Source: Cricetomys ansorgei (lineage: Eukaryota; Chordata; Mammalia; Rodentia; Nesomyidae). From it: a stretch of 64,000 nt of DNA. The notes below the pieces were generated by a model. The model saw only the letters and a list, made by a program, of their open reading frames with translations. It made no database searches and was not told the origin of the DNA. The DNA is taken from contig JAMJFZ010000107.1 of the NCBI GenBank assembly GCA_026225945.1, forward strand, positions 44,940,501 to 45,004,500, given 5' to 3'. The position numbers were made by a program, and so were the translations under genes. Position 1 is the first letter of the stretch. Every line of letters starts with the position of its first letter. Shown in pieces: positions 34,110 through 45,927 of this stretch.

Positions 34110-34331
34110 CAGCAGTTCTCAACCTTCCTAATGCTGTGACCCTTTAATACAGTCCCCCATGTTTTGGTGACCATCAACCACAAAATTATTTTTGTTGTTA
34201 ATTCATAACTATAATTTTGCTACTGTTATGAATTGTAATATAAATATCTGATATGTAGATGGTCTTAAGTGACCCCTGTGGAAGGTCATTTAACTCCCAA
34301 AGGGTTGCAATCCACAGGTTGAGAACTGCTG
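34110..34331. mobile_element. URR1-type hAT-Charlie non-autonomous DNA transposon
   Basis: The 222-bp element begins CAGCAGTTCTCAACCTTCC and ends GGTTGAGAACTGCTG. Its terminal inverted repeats match at 16 of 17 positions and have the hAT-Charlie form CAGNNGTTCTCAA. It is flanked by 8-bp target duplications CTCTACAA (34102-34109) and CTCTAGAA (34332-34339), 7 of 8 identical, fitting the hAT preference nTCTAGAn. Internal blocks GCTGTGACCCTTTAATACAG, TTTTGCTACTGTTATGAATT and GACCCCTGTGGAAGGTC match the rodent URR1 family. It has no transposase. The 65- and 81-codon minus-strand frames overlapping it are incidental. Confidence 0.9.
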
Positions 34332-34339
34332 CTCTAGAA

Positions 34340-37300
34340 TTGGATCTGCCTGTTGCACTTGAGCTATCAAAAACCATGATCTCAAGTGTTAAAGGAATTG
34401 AGGCTAGACCTATTTCTGCATAAGCTCTTTCCACACTGTACAAGCATTATGACCTTGCATCATTTGTCAGGATATGTCCTGCTCCTCACAGCTGCCTTAC
34501 TGAACCTTCCTTTATCCAGGGGCTATGACAGGACAAACTGAGGCTACATGACCTATAGATGTTCATTGATCTCAGACCCCCTAGGGTAGCCCAGTTTTAC
34601 CAATAGATTCTCCCAAGATGGTACCCAGCCACTGCCCCACAAAATAGGATTCTCTCTACTAATGACCAGTTCTCCAGAGAAATTATTGTCTCATCAAAAC
34701 TTTTAGTTGAATTTTAGGTTGTGAGGGCTGTGAGCTGTGCTAAGAGTATGAGTGAAAGCTCTCCTCTGCCTTACCCTTGGGAGCTCCTTGTTAAAACTGG
34801 GCTTGGGTTGTTTCTTTGCCTACTCTGTCTTTGTTTCTGCTCTTTCTTGTGTCTTCCCCCTGTTTTGTGGATATCTGAAACTTTGACACTATTTCTCATT
34901 TTGGAATAGAAACTACTTCCTTGTCCTGCCTCTTTTCTTTACCATCACTCACAAAGGCTGCCATTAGACTACCATCTTCAGAGGGGTTTTATTCTTACAA
35001 CATAATTATGACATAGTTTCATTAACTTTCACTCAATCAAGAGATGTAGAAGAACTATTGTCACATGTGTTAGTATCAAACACCACACCACGTGTTAGTC
35101 TTTGCAGTACTTTCATTTGAGGAGCAAACAGAGAAAGGCAAAGAGAGGTGGAGATAGGAAAAGCTTAACTTAAACTAGAGTTGATCTATCATTTTATTTT
35201 ATTTGTATTTTTCTTCGTTTAATGTTAATATTGAAATGCACTGCACATACAGATATGGACAGAGGATAGGCTTTGGCCACACAACCTGTGTCCCTAAGAA
35301 GTATTCAATTGTTGTGTCTTTTAGGTCTCAGAATCTCTAAACTCAGTTTAGAGCTCTCAGAAAAAAGATGCTCATTTGAGATATACTATAAATGTTCTCT
35401 GTTTTTAATTTTTATGTGTGTATACTATATATCATGTTTTCTTAGAAATTGCTTCATAAATATTTAGAAGCTAAGGCCAGTTGTAGTGGCTTGACTACTG
35501 TTGTTTAGAAAATTCTTATGCTTGTTTAATGATGCAAGCCTTTGGATAGATTTTTTTCTTAAAATTTCAATTTTGAAATATTGCACTACTTAATTCTCCT
35601 GTCCTAAGTCATTCAGTACCTCACAAAGTTATTATTTATTCCCACCTATTCAACAAGGATTTATGGTGCCATTCAACACATTCAGTAACTCCAATAGACA
35701 CTTCTGTGGATGGAAAGCCCAACTCATCATTCCTGAATAGAAAGCATCTTTCAGTCAATTCTCTATTATCCACATTAATGGATGGAAGCACTAAAGCAGA
35801 TAATTTGAGCCACTGAATGGGTCCAAATCCATTTTATATTTTACTTTGGAATATGCTTTAGCATTTATATTTGAGTGCATGCATGATTGATGTTTTGCCA
35901 TTTAATCTAAGTGATGAAAGCAGACATGAGGAAAGTCTGTCAGAAGTGGACAGAACACCTGGCTTCAGACTGGATTCCTCTCAGTGCCATTCTAACCTTT
36001 TCTACCATTCAGCTTTGAAAACAAAAAGAATCACTTAACATGCTGATGAGAAACAAGAGCCTAGAGCAGAATTTCCTTATCTCTAAGCTTCTGGCTCAGA
36101 CCTATCTTGGGACAGAGAAGCAATTAAGCTTCTTTGGTGGAGGCCATTTCTCTTGTAGTTACTGCTGGAAGAGAAAGGTTTAATTAGTCATGGGAGATGA
36201 TAATGCTGCTGAGAGTCTGCATGGAAAGGCAAGGGCAGAATTTCCTATGCTACCGTCAGTTTCCCCTTGCTGAATATTTCTCTCTCTGTGTTGTTCAGTG
36301 TACAACTTGTTTTCTATCATTCTTAGCCTATTGTAATAGAGTAGCCGCTGTTGTAGGAATATCACAGACCCTACTGAGGCCAGCGTTTGTGAAATACAAC
36401 AACTCAAATATGAAAGACTATAGTAGGATGATATAAAGTGAAGCAAAAAGTAAACCTGAAAAGCAGTATGATATACGTTATATCACAAGATGCATGGGAA
36501 CTCTAGTGGTAAAGAGGTAAGGTATGTGTTTACACACATGAATAAACATTAGAAAAGCATGCCAGACATACACAAGTGGTTATTTTGTTAATGTCAATCT
36601 TTGGGTTTTGACTTTGATTGACACTAATCAAAATGATAACAATAATATATTTCAATAAAATAGTTTGTACAGATTTTCCATCAACAGAGATTGAATTCAA
36701 GGGTCAACATATCTATTATATTCCTCTAAAATGTAAATCTTATTGTGATACTGTGAACAAATGCACATGTAACATTTTAGAAGATTATTTCATGCCTAGA
36801 TTATAAGACATTCTACATTTAAAAAATTCTTTGTTGGCTCTTCATCTTTTACTGCATTTAGCTTCAACTTTTTCTCTTGATTAAGCCAACAACGAACATC
36901 CAACAACATAAAATATTTGCACCTTCACTTGTGACATGGGAAAGGTGGTGACCAAAGAGTAAGGTCTCTGTTTAACTCATAAGTCAAGTTTCTCTTTACT
37001 CCCTTGGAAGACAGTGGGCTCCAATAATTTCCTAGTTTGAATTTGCCCAAGGAGATGCTAAGAAATATTTAATATTGCTTTTAATATTAGAAAAGGTTCC
37101 CCCCAAAATAGAAAGACAATTCACGAGATTCAGTTTGAGATCTGTTTCCTAATTTTGACTTTGTTCTTAATTCCTAGCCTCTTAATTTCTTTATCTCAAT
37201 CATATCATTTTATCCTAACAAGACTACTTTAATTATTAGAAATTATATCATGAACATAATATATAAATTATGTATCATTTGCACATAATTACAAATTAAA

Positions 37301-38511
37301 TTATTTAAAAATAAAGAGCATTAAATCTCAGTTCACACACCAGAGAAGAATTTAAAGATCACTTGTTTTTGCTATTAGAGCAGGCAGACCTTGGGCATGC
37401 AGAGTTAAAGTGACATATTTTAAAATGGATAAAAGGATGCACAGAATAAAGATACTGAGGTATTGATGTAGCTGGTTATTGTAAATTAAGCACAACTGAA
37501 AGGCGACACCAAGGGACTAACAGCATCTTCATTATCGATATAATGAATAGTTACTGTATACTCATTAAAAATCAAGAGTTACTGAACACAGAGAGGCACA
37601 TTTTGGCTAAGAAAAATCAGCACAGTTATAAATGAAGAATAATCACCCCTTGGAATACCTAGTTTTTAATGAAGGATATAATGTATATTGAATATGTTGC
37701 TTTTCTTCTTTAAAACGCGTTGAAATTCAGCTAGAATAAAGAAGAGAGTGACGTCTATCAAGTGTATAGAGGGTTCAATTTCTTAAATCCTTACAAGCAA
37801 ATCAAAGAAACCACACTTTAATACATTAAAGTGATGGATTTCAATTTTTGATTGAAAAATGTATTCTGTACCAACATGAAAGATGATTAACAGAATAATT
37901 AATGAAATGTAAATGAATAATGAGGTTAATCATCATATGATGGCTTTCTAAAACTTTAGTTTTTACTTTAGTGAGATTAGGTTCTAAAACAATTAGTGAA
38001 AAATTTAGTCTCTGTTCTGTACATCTAGTAAACTACAAACAAATCTGACTCAGAGAGAAAATTAATCATAGCATATTAGATTTCTTCTAAGTATTATTAT
38101 TTAAAGCATTTGAAATTTAATTGCTGAGGTTTTCTCATTACCATGTCTGAAGGGAAAACTGTTCAGAGCAAAGATTTTTCAAAATGTGATAATATAAGGT
38201 GTTATAACCACTAGAATGTGTGTAAAGTAAGCATGTCTTCATCGTAAGTATCAAACTACGTGATAATTATACATGTATCTCCTCTATCTTATTTATTACC
38301 TATTGTCAACTTGAATAATGATTGGCTTCTTTCTTTTAGGCATGGGTAATGCTCTAAATGGAATCCAGGGACTTACATATGCTAGGGAAACTTTGACATT
38401 AAGATATATCCACTGATTATTGACTTTTAACATATAACTGCCAATTAAGTAAAGAAATCACTCTGTCTGACAGAATTCAATGTAAATAGGAACTCTGAAA
38501 GTTTAGAAAAC
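34340..38511. other. No recognisable feature, 4.2 kb
   Basis: Long AT-rich stretch in which I could assign no repeat, gene or microsatellite. Overlapping frames at 36180-36446 (minus) and 36197-36436 (plus) have no known motif. Sequence at 36590-36625 has a small inverted pair, TGTCAATC and GATTGACA. Confidence 0.45.
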
Positions 38512-38812
38512 ATGGATTGGGTAAGAATGCTTCCTGTGCAAGCATAAGAAACTTGAGTTCAAATCATCAGCACCCACATATAAATGACAGCTGTGGTTAT
38601 ATTTGCCTGTGGTTATATTTCCCCAGCCTTGGCAGGGCAGAAGCAGACAGTTCTTAGGGACTTGCTGCCCCAACCCACCAGCCTTGCTAAAGCAGGAATC
38701 TTTAGTTTTGGTGAGTGACTGTGCCTAGTGGCAGTAAGGTAGAGAGGGACAGAAAAAGACACATGTCTCCTCCTCAACCCCATGAATGCATGTGCACGGG
38801 CACCTACATTAA
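38512..38812 (+). mobile_element. B4A SINE (ID-B1 composite)
   Basis: GTAAGAATGCTTCCTGTGCA, AAACTTGAGTTCAAATCATC and AGCACCCACATATAAATGAC are the tRNA/ID-like head. Next come TGGTTATATTTGCCTGTGG, GCTGCCCCAACCCACCAGCC and CACATGTCTCCTCCTC, ending ATGCATGTGCACGGGCACC. A CTGTGGTTATATTT unit is duplicated in tandem near 38590-38620. Confidence 0.75.
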
Positions 38813-38964
38813 TGATAGAATCTGATCAATTGAAACAAAGTGAGTTAGAAAAAGTATGTTTCTGATACATCCTCAAAGAAAGACTAGGGAAATGTAGTAA
38901 ATTCCAATTAAATATAAACAAATTATTATAATGCTTAGCCTAAACTGGTTATCTATATTAACCC

Positions 38965-39493
38965 ACCACTGAAAGGCTCAAGAAACATCATAGAGGAGAA
39001 GAAGAAAAGAAAGTAAGAGCCAGAAGGTGGGCAAGAATGCAGGAGGATTGGGATGACCATTCCGAAATACTACCTGCTAGACTTGGCATGGATATAACAA
39101 TCACAGCACGCACAGCAGCTGTAGTTACCTGTACACAGCCTACACAAGAGCAAGCCAATTAAAATCCCAAGAAAGGTGGAGTGAGTAGATTATTTCAAGG
39201 CTCCACTCAATATTGAGGAGCAATTGACACTGGAGAATTTCCTGAAGAAGGAGAATCATTATTCTGTTAGGTTATGGTCACTGGTAGGTTTGCCAGGCTC
39301 CATTGTATGTCCCCACATCAATGTACATATGTGTAGCACTAAATAGACTTGATGTGTTAATTTTTTTTAAAGCCATGAGTCTGAGAGGGAGCAAGATATG
39401 GGGAATTATTGAAGGAGGGAAAGCAGGGATGGGTGTGATCATACTTCATTGTATATACATGGAAAATTCTCAAAAATAAAAGTTTTTAAAGCA
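38965..39493 (+). mobile_element. LINE-1 3'UTR fragment, rodent Lx type
   Basis: AAGTAAGAGCCAGAAGGTGG, CTAGACTTGGCATGGATATA, CGCACAGCAGCTGTAGTTAC, CACTAAATAGACTTGATGTG and CATTGTATATACATGGAAAA with TTCTCAAAAATAAAAGTTTT match the rodent L1 3'UTR to its A-rich end in sense orientation. No coding part. Confidence 0.78.
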
Positions 39494-39599
39494 TATTAAG
39501 CCAAAAGCAAAATCTATATTCAGGATATGATGGAGGTAGTGCTTACTCTTTCAAATCTCAGTAGAAAGGGAAGGAATTGGCACTTCTCATCTCACGTAC

Positions 39600-39750
39600 T
39601 GTACTCTCTCATCCAACAATACTAATTTTAAGTTGCTTTATATCTAGTCAAGCCTCTGAAAAGTTAAATAATGTGCTCAAGATGATATAGTAAGAGTGAG
39701 TCACAAATAAAAACCCAGAAATATGAATCAAAACCCTTTCTAAAGCCTTT
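39600..39750 (-). mobile_element. MIR SINE fragment, antisense
   Basis: GCCTCTGAAAAGTTAAATAA, TGTGCTCAAGATGATATAGT and AAAACCCAGAAATATGAATC correspond to the reverse of the MIR core ('gaggttaagtaacttgcccaaggtcacacagc... aacccaggcagtctg'). Heavily decayed. Confidence 0.5.
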
Positions 39751-40004
39751 TCTGCCATGACAGCATAAAGAGAATATTGGAGTTAAAAATAATTACTGCA
39801 AAAGAATTCCTTTCTGTAAAACTAATTTGAATTATAATTATCATTGATAAATACTTTCAAAGTAAAATAAATGAATCTTGAACAAATTAGCCAAGACTAG
39901 GTGAAAGTAGAATTTGAAGGAATTTCCTGATATTAAATTTTAAATATAATTATAATTTCAATTTTAAATGTTTATTTAAATATAATTAATGTATATACAT
40001 ATTG

Positions 40005-40110
40005 CTTACTGAATAAATATTGAATAGCCCCTGTGTTCTAAACACTGTGTTAGGAATTGGGTATATAATTATGAATGATATCAATTTTGTCCTTGCAAAA
40101 TCTTAACTCA
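40005..40110 (+). mobile_element. Ancient mammalian repeat fragment (same family as 5305-5450)
   Basis: TACTGAATAAATATTGAATA, CCTGTGTTCTAAACACTGTG and TTAGGAATTGGGTATATAAT follow 'tattgagcacctactatgtgccaggcactgtt-taggcactggg'. Short. Confidence 0.35.
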
Positions 40111-42260
40111 GAACTTTTTGTATTTTCAAATTAGGTTTAATGGGAAATTTGTTGCTATGGGGATCCTTACAAGACAAATGTCAGTAGATTTAAAAACATG
40201 GTGCATTTCTACAGTAAGGAAATATTTTCATAAGCCACATGGAAGCATTTATCTGTTTACTTTATGATCATGCTGGGAACCTCATGATTTACTTTAATTT
40301 CTTTCTCCTAACAGACTCTCCAGCAAACCCTTCCTTTTCATGCCCTCATGTGTCTTGGTTTTCTCATCCCTTAGCTAGCCTTCTTCTCTCAGTAACCATT
40401 TGTCCTTATGTAACCTTCCGTGACTATTTCCTGAAGTCAGCTCTACTGTCCCCTTCAGACACCCATGTTAAAGCCAGCATTAGAAATCCCTCCAAAATAT
40501 GCATAGAAGATTTCAGTGCTACCAACAAATGAAAGGTCAACTACAACTAGATACATACATGTGGATATAAAGGGCATCATGACATGAACATTGTAATTAA
40601 GAAATTTTTTAACTTGTTGGAAAAAGGTAGTTTTTTAATCTATTATCACACTGTGTACTGATATATTGCATAAGTATTTTTATAGTATTGCTTATTATTC
40701 CCTGAATAAACTCCTATATGTAATGGCTCATCTTTTTATTTTCAAAGCAGTACAGGAATTAAAGGAAAAGAAGGGACTACATGATGATTCACTATTTCAC
40801 ACTGGTCATATACAGCGCATTTCTGGAAGGGGTTTCTTGGTGCACACATTTAGCTACAGCTGCATCCAAAGAAGCACAGCAGACCAAAACGAGTCCACAC
40901 ATTTCGTTTCACACAACTTACCAAGGCAATTCTTCGACGGTTTTTACAGGTCACTCTGTTCTAGAACCTTCTTCTCTTTTCACTACCTACTCCAGAAACA
41001 TATCTTATAGTAGTTAGGAGCCAAGAAGTGAGAAACTATAGGTGTTTAATGCAGACCCACCCATATGACCAGTAAAAAAAATTCTTGGCATATACTTTCC
41101 ATTAAATTTGAACCATTTTTAGTCTACTATATGCAGACAAGTTCCTAGTTAATCACACAAATGTCTAATGCCGTATGTAAAGCATACCTTCTATGTGAAA
41201 TATTCCAATATTTTCCCATGAATCTTTACAAAAAATGAGGGAGAGATGAGGTAATAAAATATGGATCTGTAAAAATGCAAATATTTTATTTTATTTCTTC
41301 ATGTATTTAGGCTCGTAAGCAATTTCAAAACAAACCCTTTCTCAGGACCAAGTTGCACAAAATCCAAATATGTAATCAAATCATGCAAGTATGATACAGC
41401 CTCAGTTCTAATTTTCTTCCAGCCTTACCTTTATGTGGATAAGAATTAGCCCTTTTAAAACAGAGGAACTACATCTTTCTCTTAATCATGTTGTATTTTA
41501 CTGGAAAGGACAAATTCTAGACCACTTATCCTACTAGCTGTGATTCCACTGAAAAAAGAAAAAAAACTGAATTATGAGAATAATGGAGCCCTTTTTGACA
41601 TGAAAGAAAATTACCCTTAATGAAATATAATAATCTCTCTAGATACTACACATTAAGCATTTGGGACAGAAAACTACATTAATATATTATAACATTAACA
41701 AAGTAAGTGATAAGCTCCTAGGACCTGAAAGACTCTTCTGGACCTCAAAGGACCCACTGACTTTGCATTAAGGATGCAATTGCTTGAAATGCTGTTCCCT
41801 GCTAATTTGTCTTTGGTTCTTCTTTTGTCTTAGGCCGAATTTTTCAATATGCTACCAAAACGGTCCTTAGATTACTTCTAACAAAAAGGCACAAATTAAG
41901 AAATGTTATATTCTGATTCTCCACTCACAGTTTAGATATTGAGAGACAAAGTTATTTTCTTTAAATGACTTGAAGGTAGTTGAAAAAGCAGAATCTTTTC
42001 ATAAGTAATTATATTTTATTTTATTTTATGGCTAACCAAAAGGGATACAGCTTTGAGATAGCAGGACTTACTTAAATGGTAAGTATTTTCTGTGTAACAG
42101 AAACTCATATTTTCATCCTCTAGTCCTAGTCTCTTCTACCACACAAACTTATTTTTGTTGTACCTTGGGTCTCTATTTTTTGCCCTAGACAAGGTAGAAC
42201 TATCTGATTCATCTCTGGTATTCTATATTCATTTTTCATATTTATTTTATGTATATAAAT
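40111..42260. other. No recognisable feature
   Basis: About 2.1 kb. Plus-strand frames at 40239-40532 (97 codons), 40666-41010 (114 codons) and 40781-41017 (78 codons) are unrecognised. The last two overlap in different phases. No splice or start context makes any of them convincing. Confidence 0.45.
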
Positions 42261-42440
42261 ATGTGCCTGAGTGTATATATGCATACTATGTACATGCAGG
42301 AGCTCACAGAGGGTAGATGAAGGGTAGCATCCCCTGGAATTTGAGTCACAGATGGCTGTGAATCACCATATGGGTGCTGGGAACCAAACCTATGCAAGAG
42401 CAACAAAAGCTTTTAACCACTGAGCCATCTTGCATGCCCC
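42261..42440 (-). mobile_element. B3 SINE, antisense
   Basis: ATGCAGGAGCTCACAGAGGG, GCATCCCCTGGAATTTGAGT, CACAGATGGCTGTGAATCAC, GGGTGCTGGGAACCAAACCT and TTAACCACTGAGCCATCTTG are B3 blocks in reverse order to the tRNA-like head at the right end. Confidence 0.9.
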
Positions 42441-42571
42441 TTATTTCTTTTTACTTATTTATTTTTCTTTTGTTGTACATACATGTAATGCGATTGTGAA
42501 TGCATGGAGATATACATGTATGCTTAAGAAAGAGGTAGGCTTTCAGTTATCTTCCTTGGTTTATGTCTCTA

Positions 42572-42783
42572 TTTTTTGAAGCAGAGTCTCTCATTGAATC
42601 TAGAGTTAATGGATTGGCCAGATTGACTATCCAGTGAGCTCCGGGGAGCCACTTATCTATGTCCCTTCCTATTAAGAGGATTGCAGATCCCACCATGCCA
42701 GTTTTTATAGGGGTGCTGGGAATCCAACTCCGATCCTCGTGCCTTGCAGGAGAAACTCTACTGACTGAGCCATCTCCCCTGCA
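42572..42783 (-). mobile_element. B4 SINE, antisense
   Basis: TGAAGCAGAGTCTCTCATTG, GATTGGCCAGATTGACTATC, CAGTGAGCTCCGGGGAGCCA, GGGGTGCTGGGAATCCAACT and ACTGAGCCATCTCCCCTGC match the B4 composite in reverse. It lies 130 bp from the B3 in the same orientation. Confidence 0.75.
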
Positions 42784-44828
42784 CTGGTTAGATTACAATA
42801 GTAATAAAGGAAAATTGTGAGATAAAGGTCCATCTAAGATAGGGAGAGAGGAAAAAGTGATCAATGTTAATAAGAAATATCTTGCCACTTGAAAGAAGCA
42901 TCATAAACAAGGAGAACAAGTAAAACTTCAATGTCACTTGGTTTTTGGTTTTTTTTAACTGAAATTATAATGCATGTAAAAAAGTGTCTGACTTGAACTT
43001 GAATAACAAAGAGCAGTGGTTTCAAACTATATTTTTTCTTTAAATAATAAAATAGAAATAATGATTTTTTGTCAAGAGTTGTTTTCAGATAGAAAATGGA
43101 TAGGAGATGTCATTGTATAAGAGTGCACTAGTTATTAATCTTCTGCATGCCATGATAAATTAAACTCAATTGTCTTAAACAATGAAGAAAAATTGCTAAT
43201 TCTGAACTTTAGCAGAGACATACTCAAACAGCTCAGTTATATTTCTGAAGACAGATATCTTCTATCTCTTCTCTCAATCTTCTACAGTATTTCTTCAATT
43301 CAAAATAGGTCTTCGTTTTAATAGCTTTGTTTAAGGTAGTAAGATGGAGAACAACTTATAGTAGGAAAGAAATATCTTATAGTTATACCTAGTAGAAAGA
43401 AAGGGTTTTTTTTAGCACAATTCTTGGAAAATAATAATTCAACCTCTTTGCAACAAGTGAGTAGAAAACATTTCTACAATTTGTATTATCTCAAATTATG
43501 TTAGGGTTCCAGTGGTGGTGGGAGAAGGCAGTTAGCTATCAGCTTCTACAAAGTAGGCTTGCTTCATAGAAAAGAGGGAGCATTTAACTGCAGTGTTTTT
43601 AAGACAAAAGAAGAAAAGATCCTGAGCAATCCAGTTGTCAAATATGTGCAAGTGGGAAGTTTGATTTGGCAGCAGGTGCTAGAGACTGCCCTAGGTTTTT
43701 CTGCCATCTATGTGAACTCCATTAGACTAGGCAATGCTCAGATTCTCAGGTCACTCTGGTCTACTCGAAATAAAAGAGAATAACAAGAGTTCCTAGTTGT
43801 GGCTAATGAGTACAATTACTTTAAAGTCAAAGTCCTTTTTTTCCCCTCTTATTACTTCTTATGCCCTTCCTCACAGAATTCTTGCCCTTGACACATATAA
43901 CACAGCCCTGTAAGTAGAACACAACCACAAAGTTGTTAATACTCATACCTGGCTTTTCTGAATCCATAAAATTCTTTTTATATTATTGGTATTATTTTTA
44001 TTCTTTTGAATGGAATTCACAAAACATATAAAAGATAGCTTAGTCAAGTCCAGTAAAATGCCCTTCAGTATTTTTTGTATATCTTAAACATTTAACTAAT
44101 ACATATGTCTCATTATTTTTATATTTTATAGTTTATTTTATTTAAGTTTGGGTGAGAAGAAAATTCTGAGTAGAAGCCCACCGATAAATTTTAAATACTT
44201 TAATACCTATCTATGTTTCTACTTTTCAACTCCTCCTTCAATAAACTAAAGAGTAATTGTCAGTTTCCTGATTCCCAATAGCTAAAACAATTCTCATGGT
44301 GAAAAAGTTCTAATTGCAATGTTAAAAGAATTAGATACTTTGGGGTGAGAAATCTAGGGATTAAACTCAATATCCTCTACATGTGAGAGAAGTGTCCTAT
44401 TGTTGAGATACTTCCTCCTCTGAATGCTCCCTTGTAGCATGAAGAAATCAATGGCGACTCTGAACTGCTCATGTACTTCTGCAAAGCAGTAAAAGTAAAT
44501 ATCTGTTGCTATCACACATATTATATATATATTTATATATATATACACACACATACATATATATACGTGCACATAAATACACATATATGTATACAGATAA
44601 ATATATTTACATTTACATAACATAAATATGTATGTACAAAAATTATTGGTATTTTAGACAATTCCTTAAAAATTTAGGGTCTTTTCTTTGTAAATCTAGC
44701 TCTCCAAGTGATATGCCTGATCATAGAAAGTAGTTCTACTGTAAGACTCATTCTCCTAATCTGGCCTAATATCCTCTAGAAGAGTTTATTAGTGAAAAGT
44801 CCTCTAAATAGTATTCAACTGCAATTTG
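42784..44828. other. No recognisable gene; AT/CA-rich patch
   Basis: About 2 kb. A low-complexity (TA)/(CA) patch lies at 44519-44635. The 74-codon frame at 43559-43783 ends near an AAATAAAAG motif, and the segment 43500-43790 may be an unrecognised old LTR, but I have no family match. Confidence 0.4.
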
Positions 44829-44974
44829 TTTTTCAAGGCAGAGTTTCCTTGTTGTAACTCTGGCTGTTCTGGAACTCACTCTGTATACCAGGCTGGCCTC
44901 AAACTCACAAAGATCTGCCTACCTCTGCCTCTCAAGTGCTGGGGATTAAAAGTATGCACCACCACCACACAGCT
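44829..44974 (-). mobile_element. B1 SINE, antisense
   Basis: TTTTTCAAGGCAGAGTTTCC, CTGGCTGTTCTGGAACTCAC, TCTGTATACCAGGCTGGCCT, GATCTGCCTACCTCTGCCTC and TGGGGATTAAAAGTATGCAC form a near full-length B1 in reverse complement. One of the better preserved SINEs here. Confidence 0.96.
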
Positions 44975-45249
44975 CAAAAGTTTGTTCTTTATAAAGTCAT
45001 AATTATATTTACAATTCATAATCTGGAAATAAGTAAGCTAATCAATTTTAGTTCTTTACATTCCAATTTAGAATACCTTCATTCATCCTATGCAGATAAA
45101 TTACTTATATGCACTATTACCAAACACCTCCATTTTGTTCATAAATACTTTTTTATAAGTCACAACTTATTCAGAGAATATGACAACAATCTTGATTTAA
45201 TACATAAAATGGTCTTACAAGTGTTACTGGGTATCTCTATTTTTTAAGT

Positions 45250-45258
45250 TAAATTGAA
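45250..45258 (+). repeat. Left target-site duplication of the LC8 retrocopy
   Basis: TAAATTGAA here recurs at 45928-45936 immediately after the A-rich tail. It follows a TTTTTTAAG stretch, a plausible L1-endonuclease target. Confidence 0.6.
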
Positions 45259-45927
45259 TGAGCCCAGCTTCAGTATAGACCTGCCCTCCTCTGAGGCCTG
45301 AGGGAAGCCAGCAGTTTCCACAGGAGATCCTAGCAGCAGACTGGCCCTTGCTACAGGGCAACTAAGTGCCACCCTGAATTCAGTGATCAAAAATGCAGTC
45401 ATGCCAAAGACATGTAACAGGACTTTGTGGAGTGCCCTACTCAGGCCCTGGAGTAGTTCAACATAGAAAAAAGATATTGCATCCCATATCAAGAAGGAGT
45501 TAGACACTGAGTACAGACCAACCTGGAACTGGAACTTCACTGTGAGGCAGAAATTCAAGAGTTATGTGACACATGAAATTAAACATTTCATCTACTTCTC
45601 CCTGGGTCAGGCAGCCATTTTTCTGTTCAAGTCCAGTTAACATCATTGACTATGCCAAACACACAGTGATCCATCAAAAAAACAAGAATTTTATCCTAAC
45701 TTCCAAACACCAGAGACTGAATCTTCAGCCTTGCTAAGGGAATACCTGTCGTGTTTTGTACAGGGTATCATCCTTTGAATGAGCTTGTGGTTATAAAATA
45801 ATTACTAAAACGGCTTATATGTGTATTTCTTTTCTAGTCCATTCTTCTGTGTCCCATTTCTTCTCCCTTAGGCTATTCATTTCAAAATAAATCTGTTGGA
45901 GATGAAAAAAATGTAAAAAATAAATAA
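45259..45927 (+). pseudogene. Dynll1-ps: Processed pseudogene of dynein light chain LC8 (DYNLL1 type)
   Basis: The parent gene encodes the 89-residue LC8 light chain, a dimeric hub protein of cytoplasmic dynein and other complexes. The coding relic lies at 45364-45640. The start codon is now AAG. After it come VIKNA, VECPTQALE, NIEK, IKKE and then [17 protein letters not shown], ending LFKSS and TAA at 45638-45640. VEC..QALE and a TGC second codon favour DYNLL1 over DYNLL2. Damage: at least one base inserted before the VIKNA codons, indels near 45404-45411 and after NIEK, and in-frame TAA at 45415 and TAG at 45454. There is no intron. The 3'UTR-like sequence continues to AATAAA (45886-45891) and an A-rich tail (45904-45927), flanked by 9-bp TAAATTGAA duplications. 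About 105 bp of possible 5'UTR precedes it. The 104-codon frame on the opposite strand is a shadow. Confidence 0.93.

Noticed and set aside
40666..41017. 114- and 78-codon plus-strand frames
   Set aside because: Overlapping phases with no recognised motif or gene structure.
45244..45558. 104-codon minus-strand frame
   Set aside because: It is antisense to the LC8 retropseudogene.
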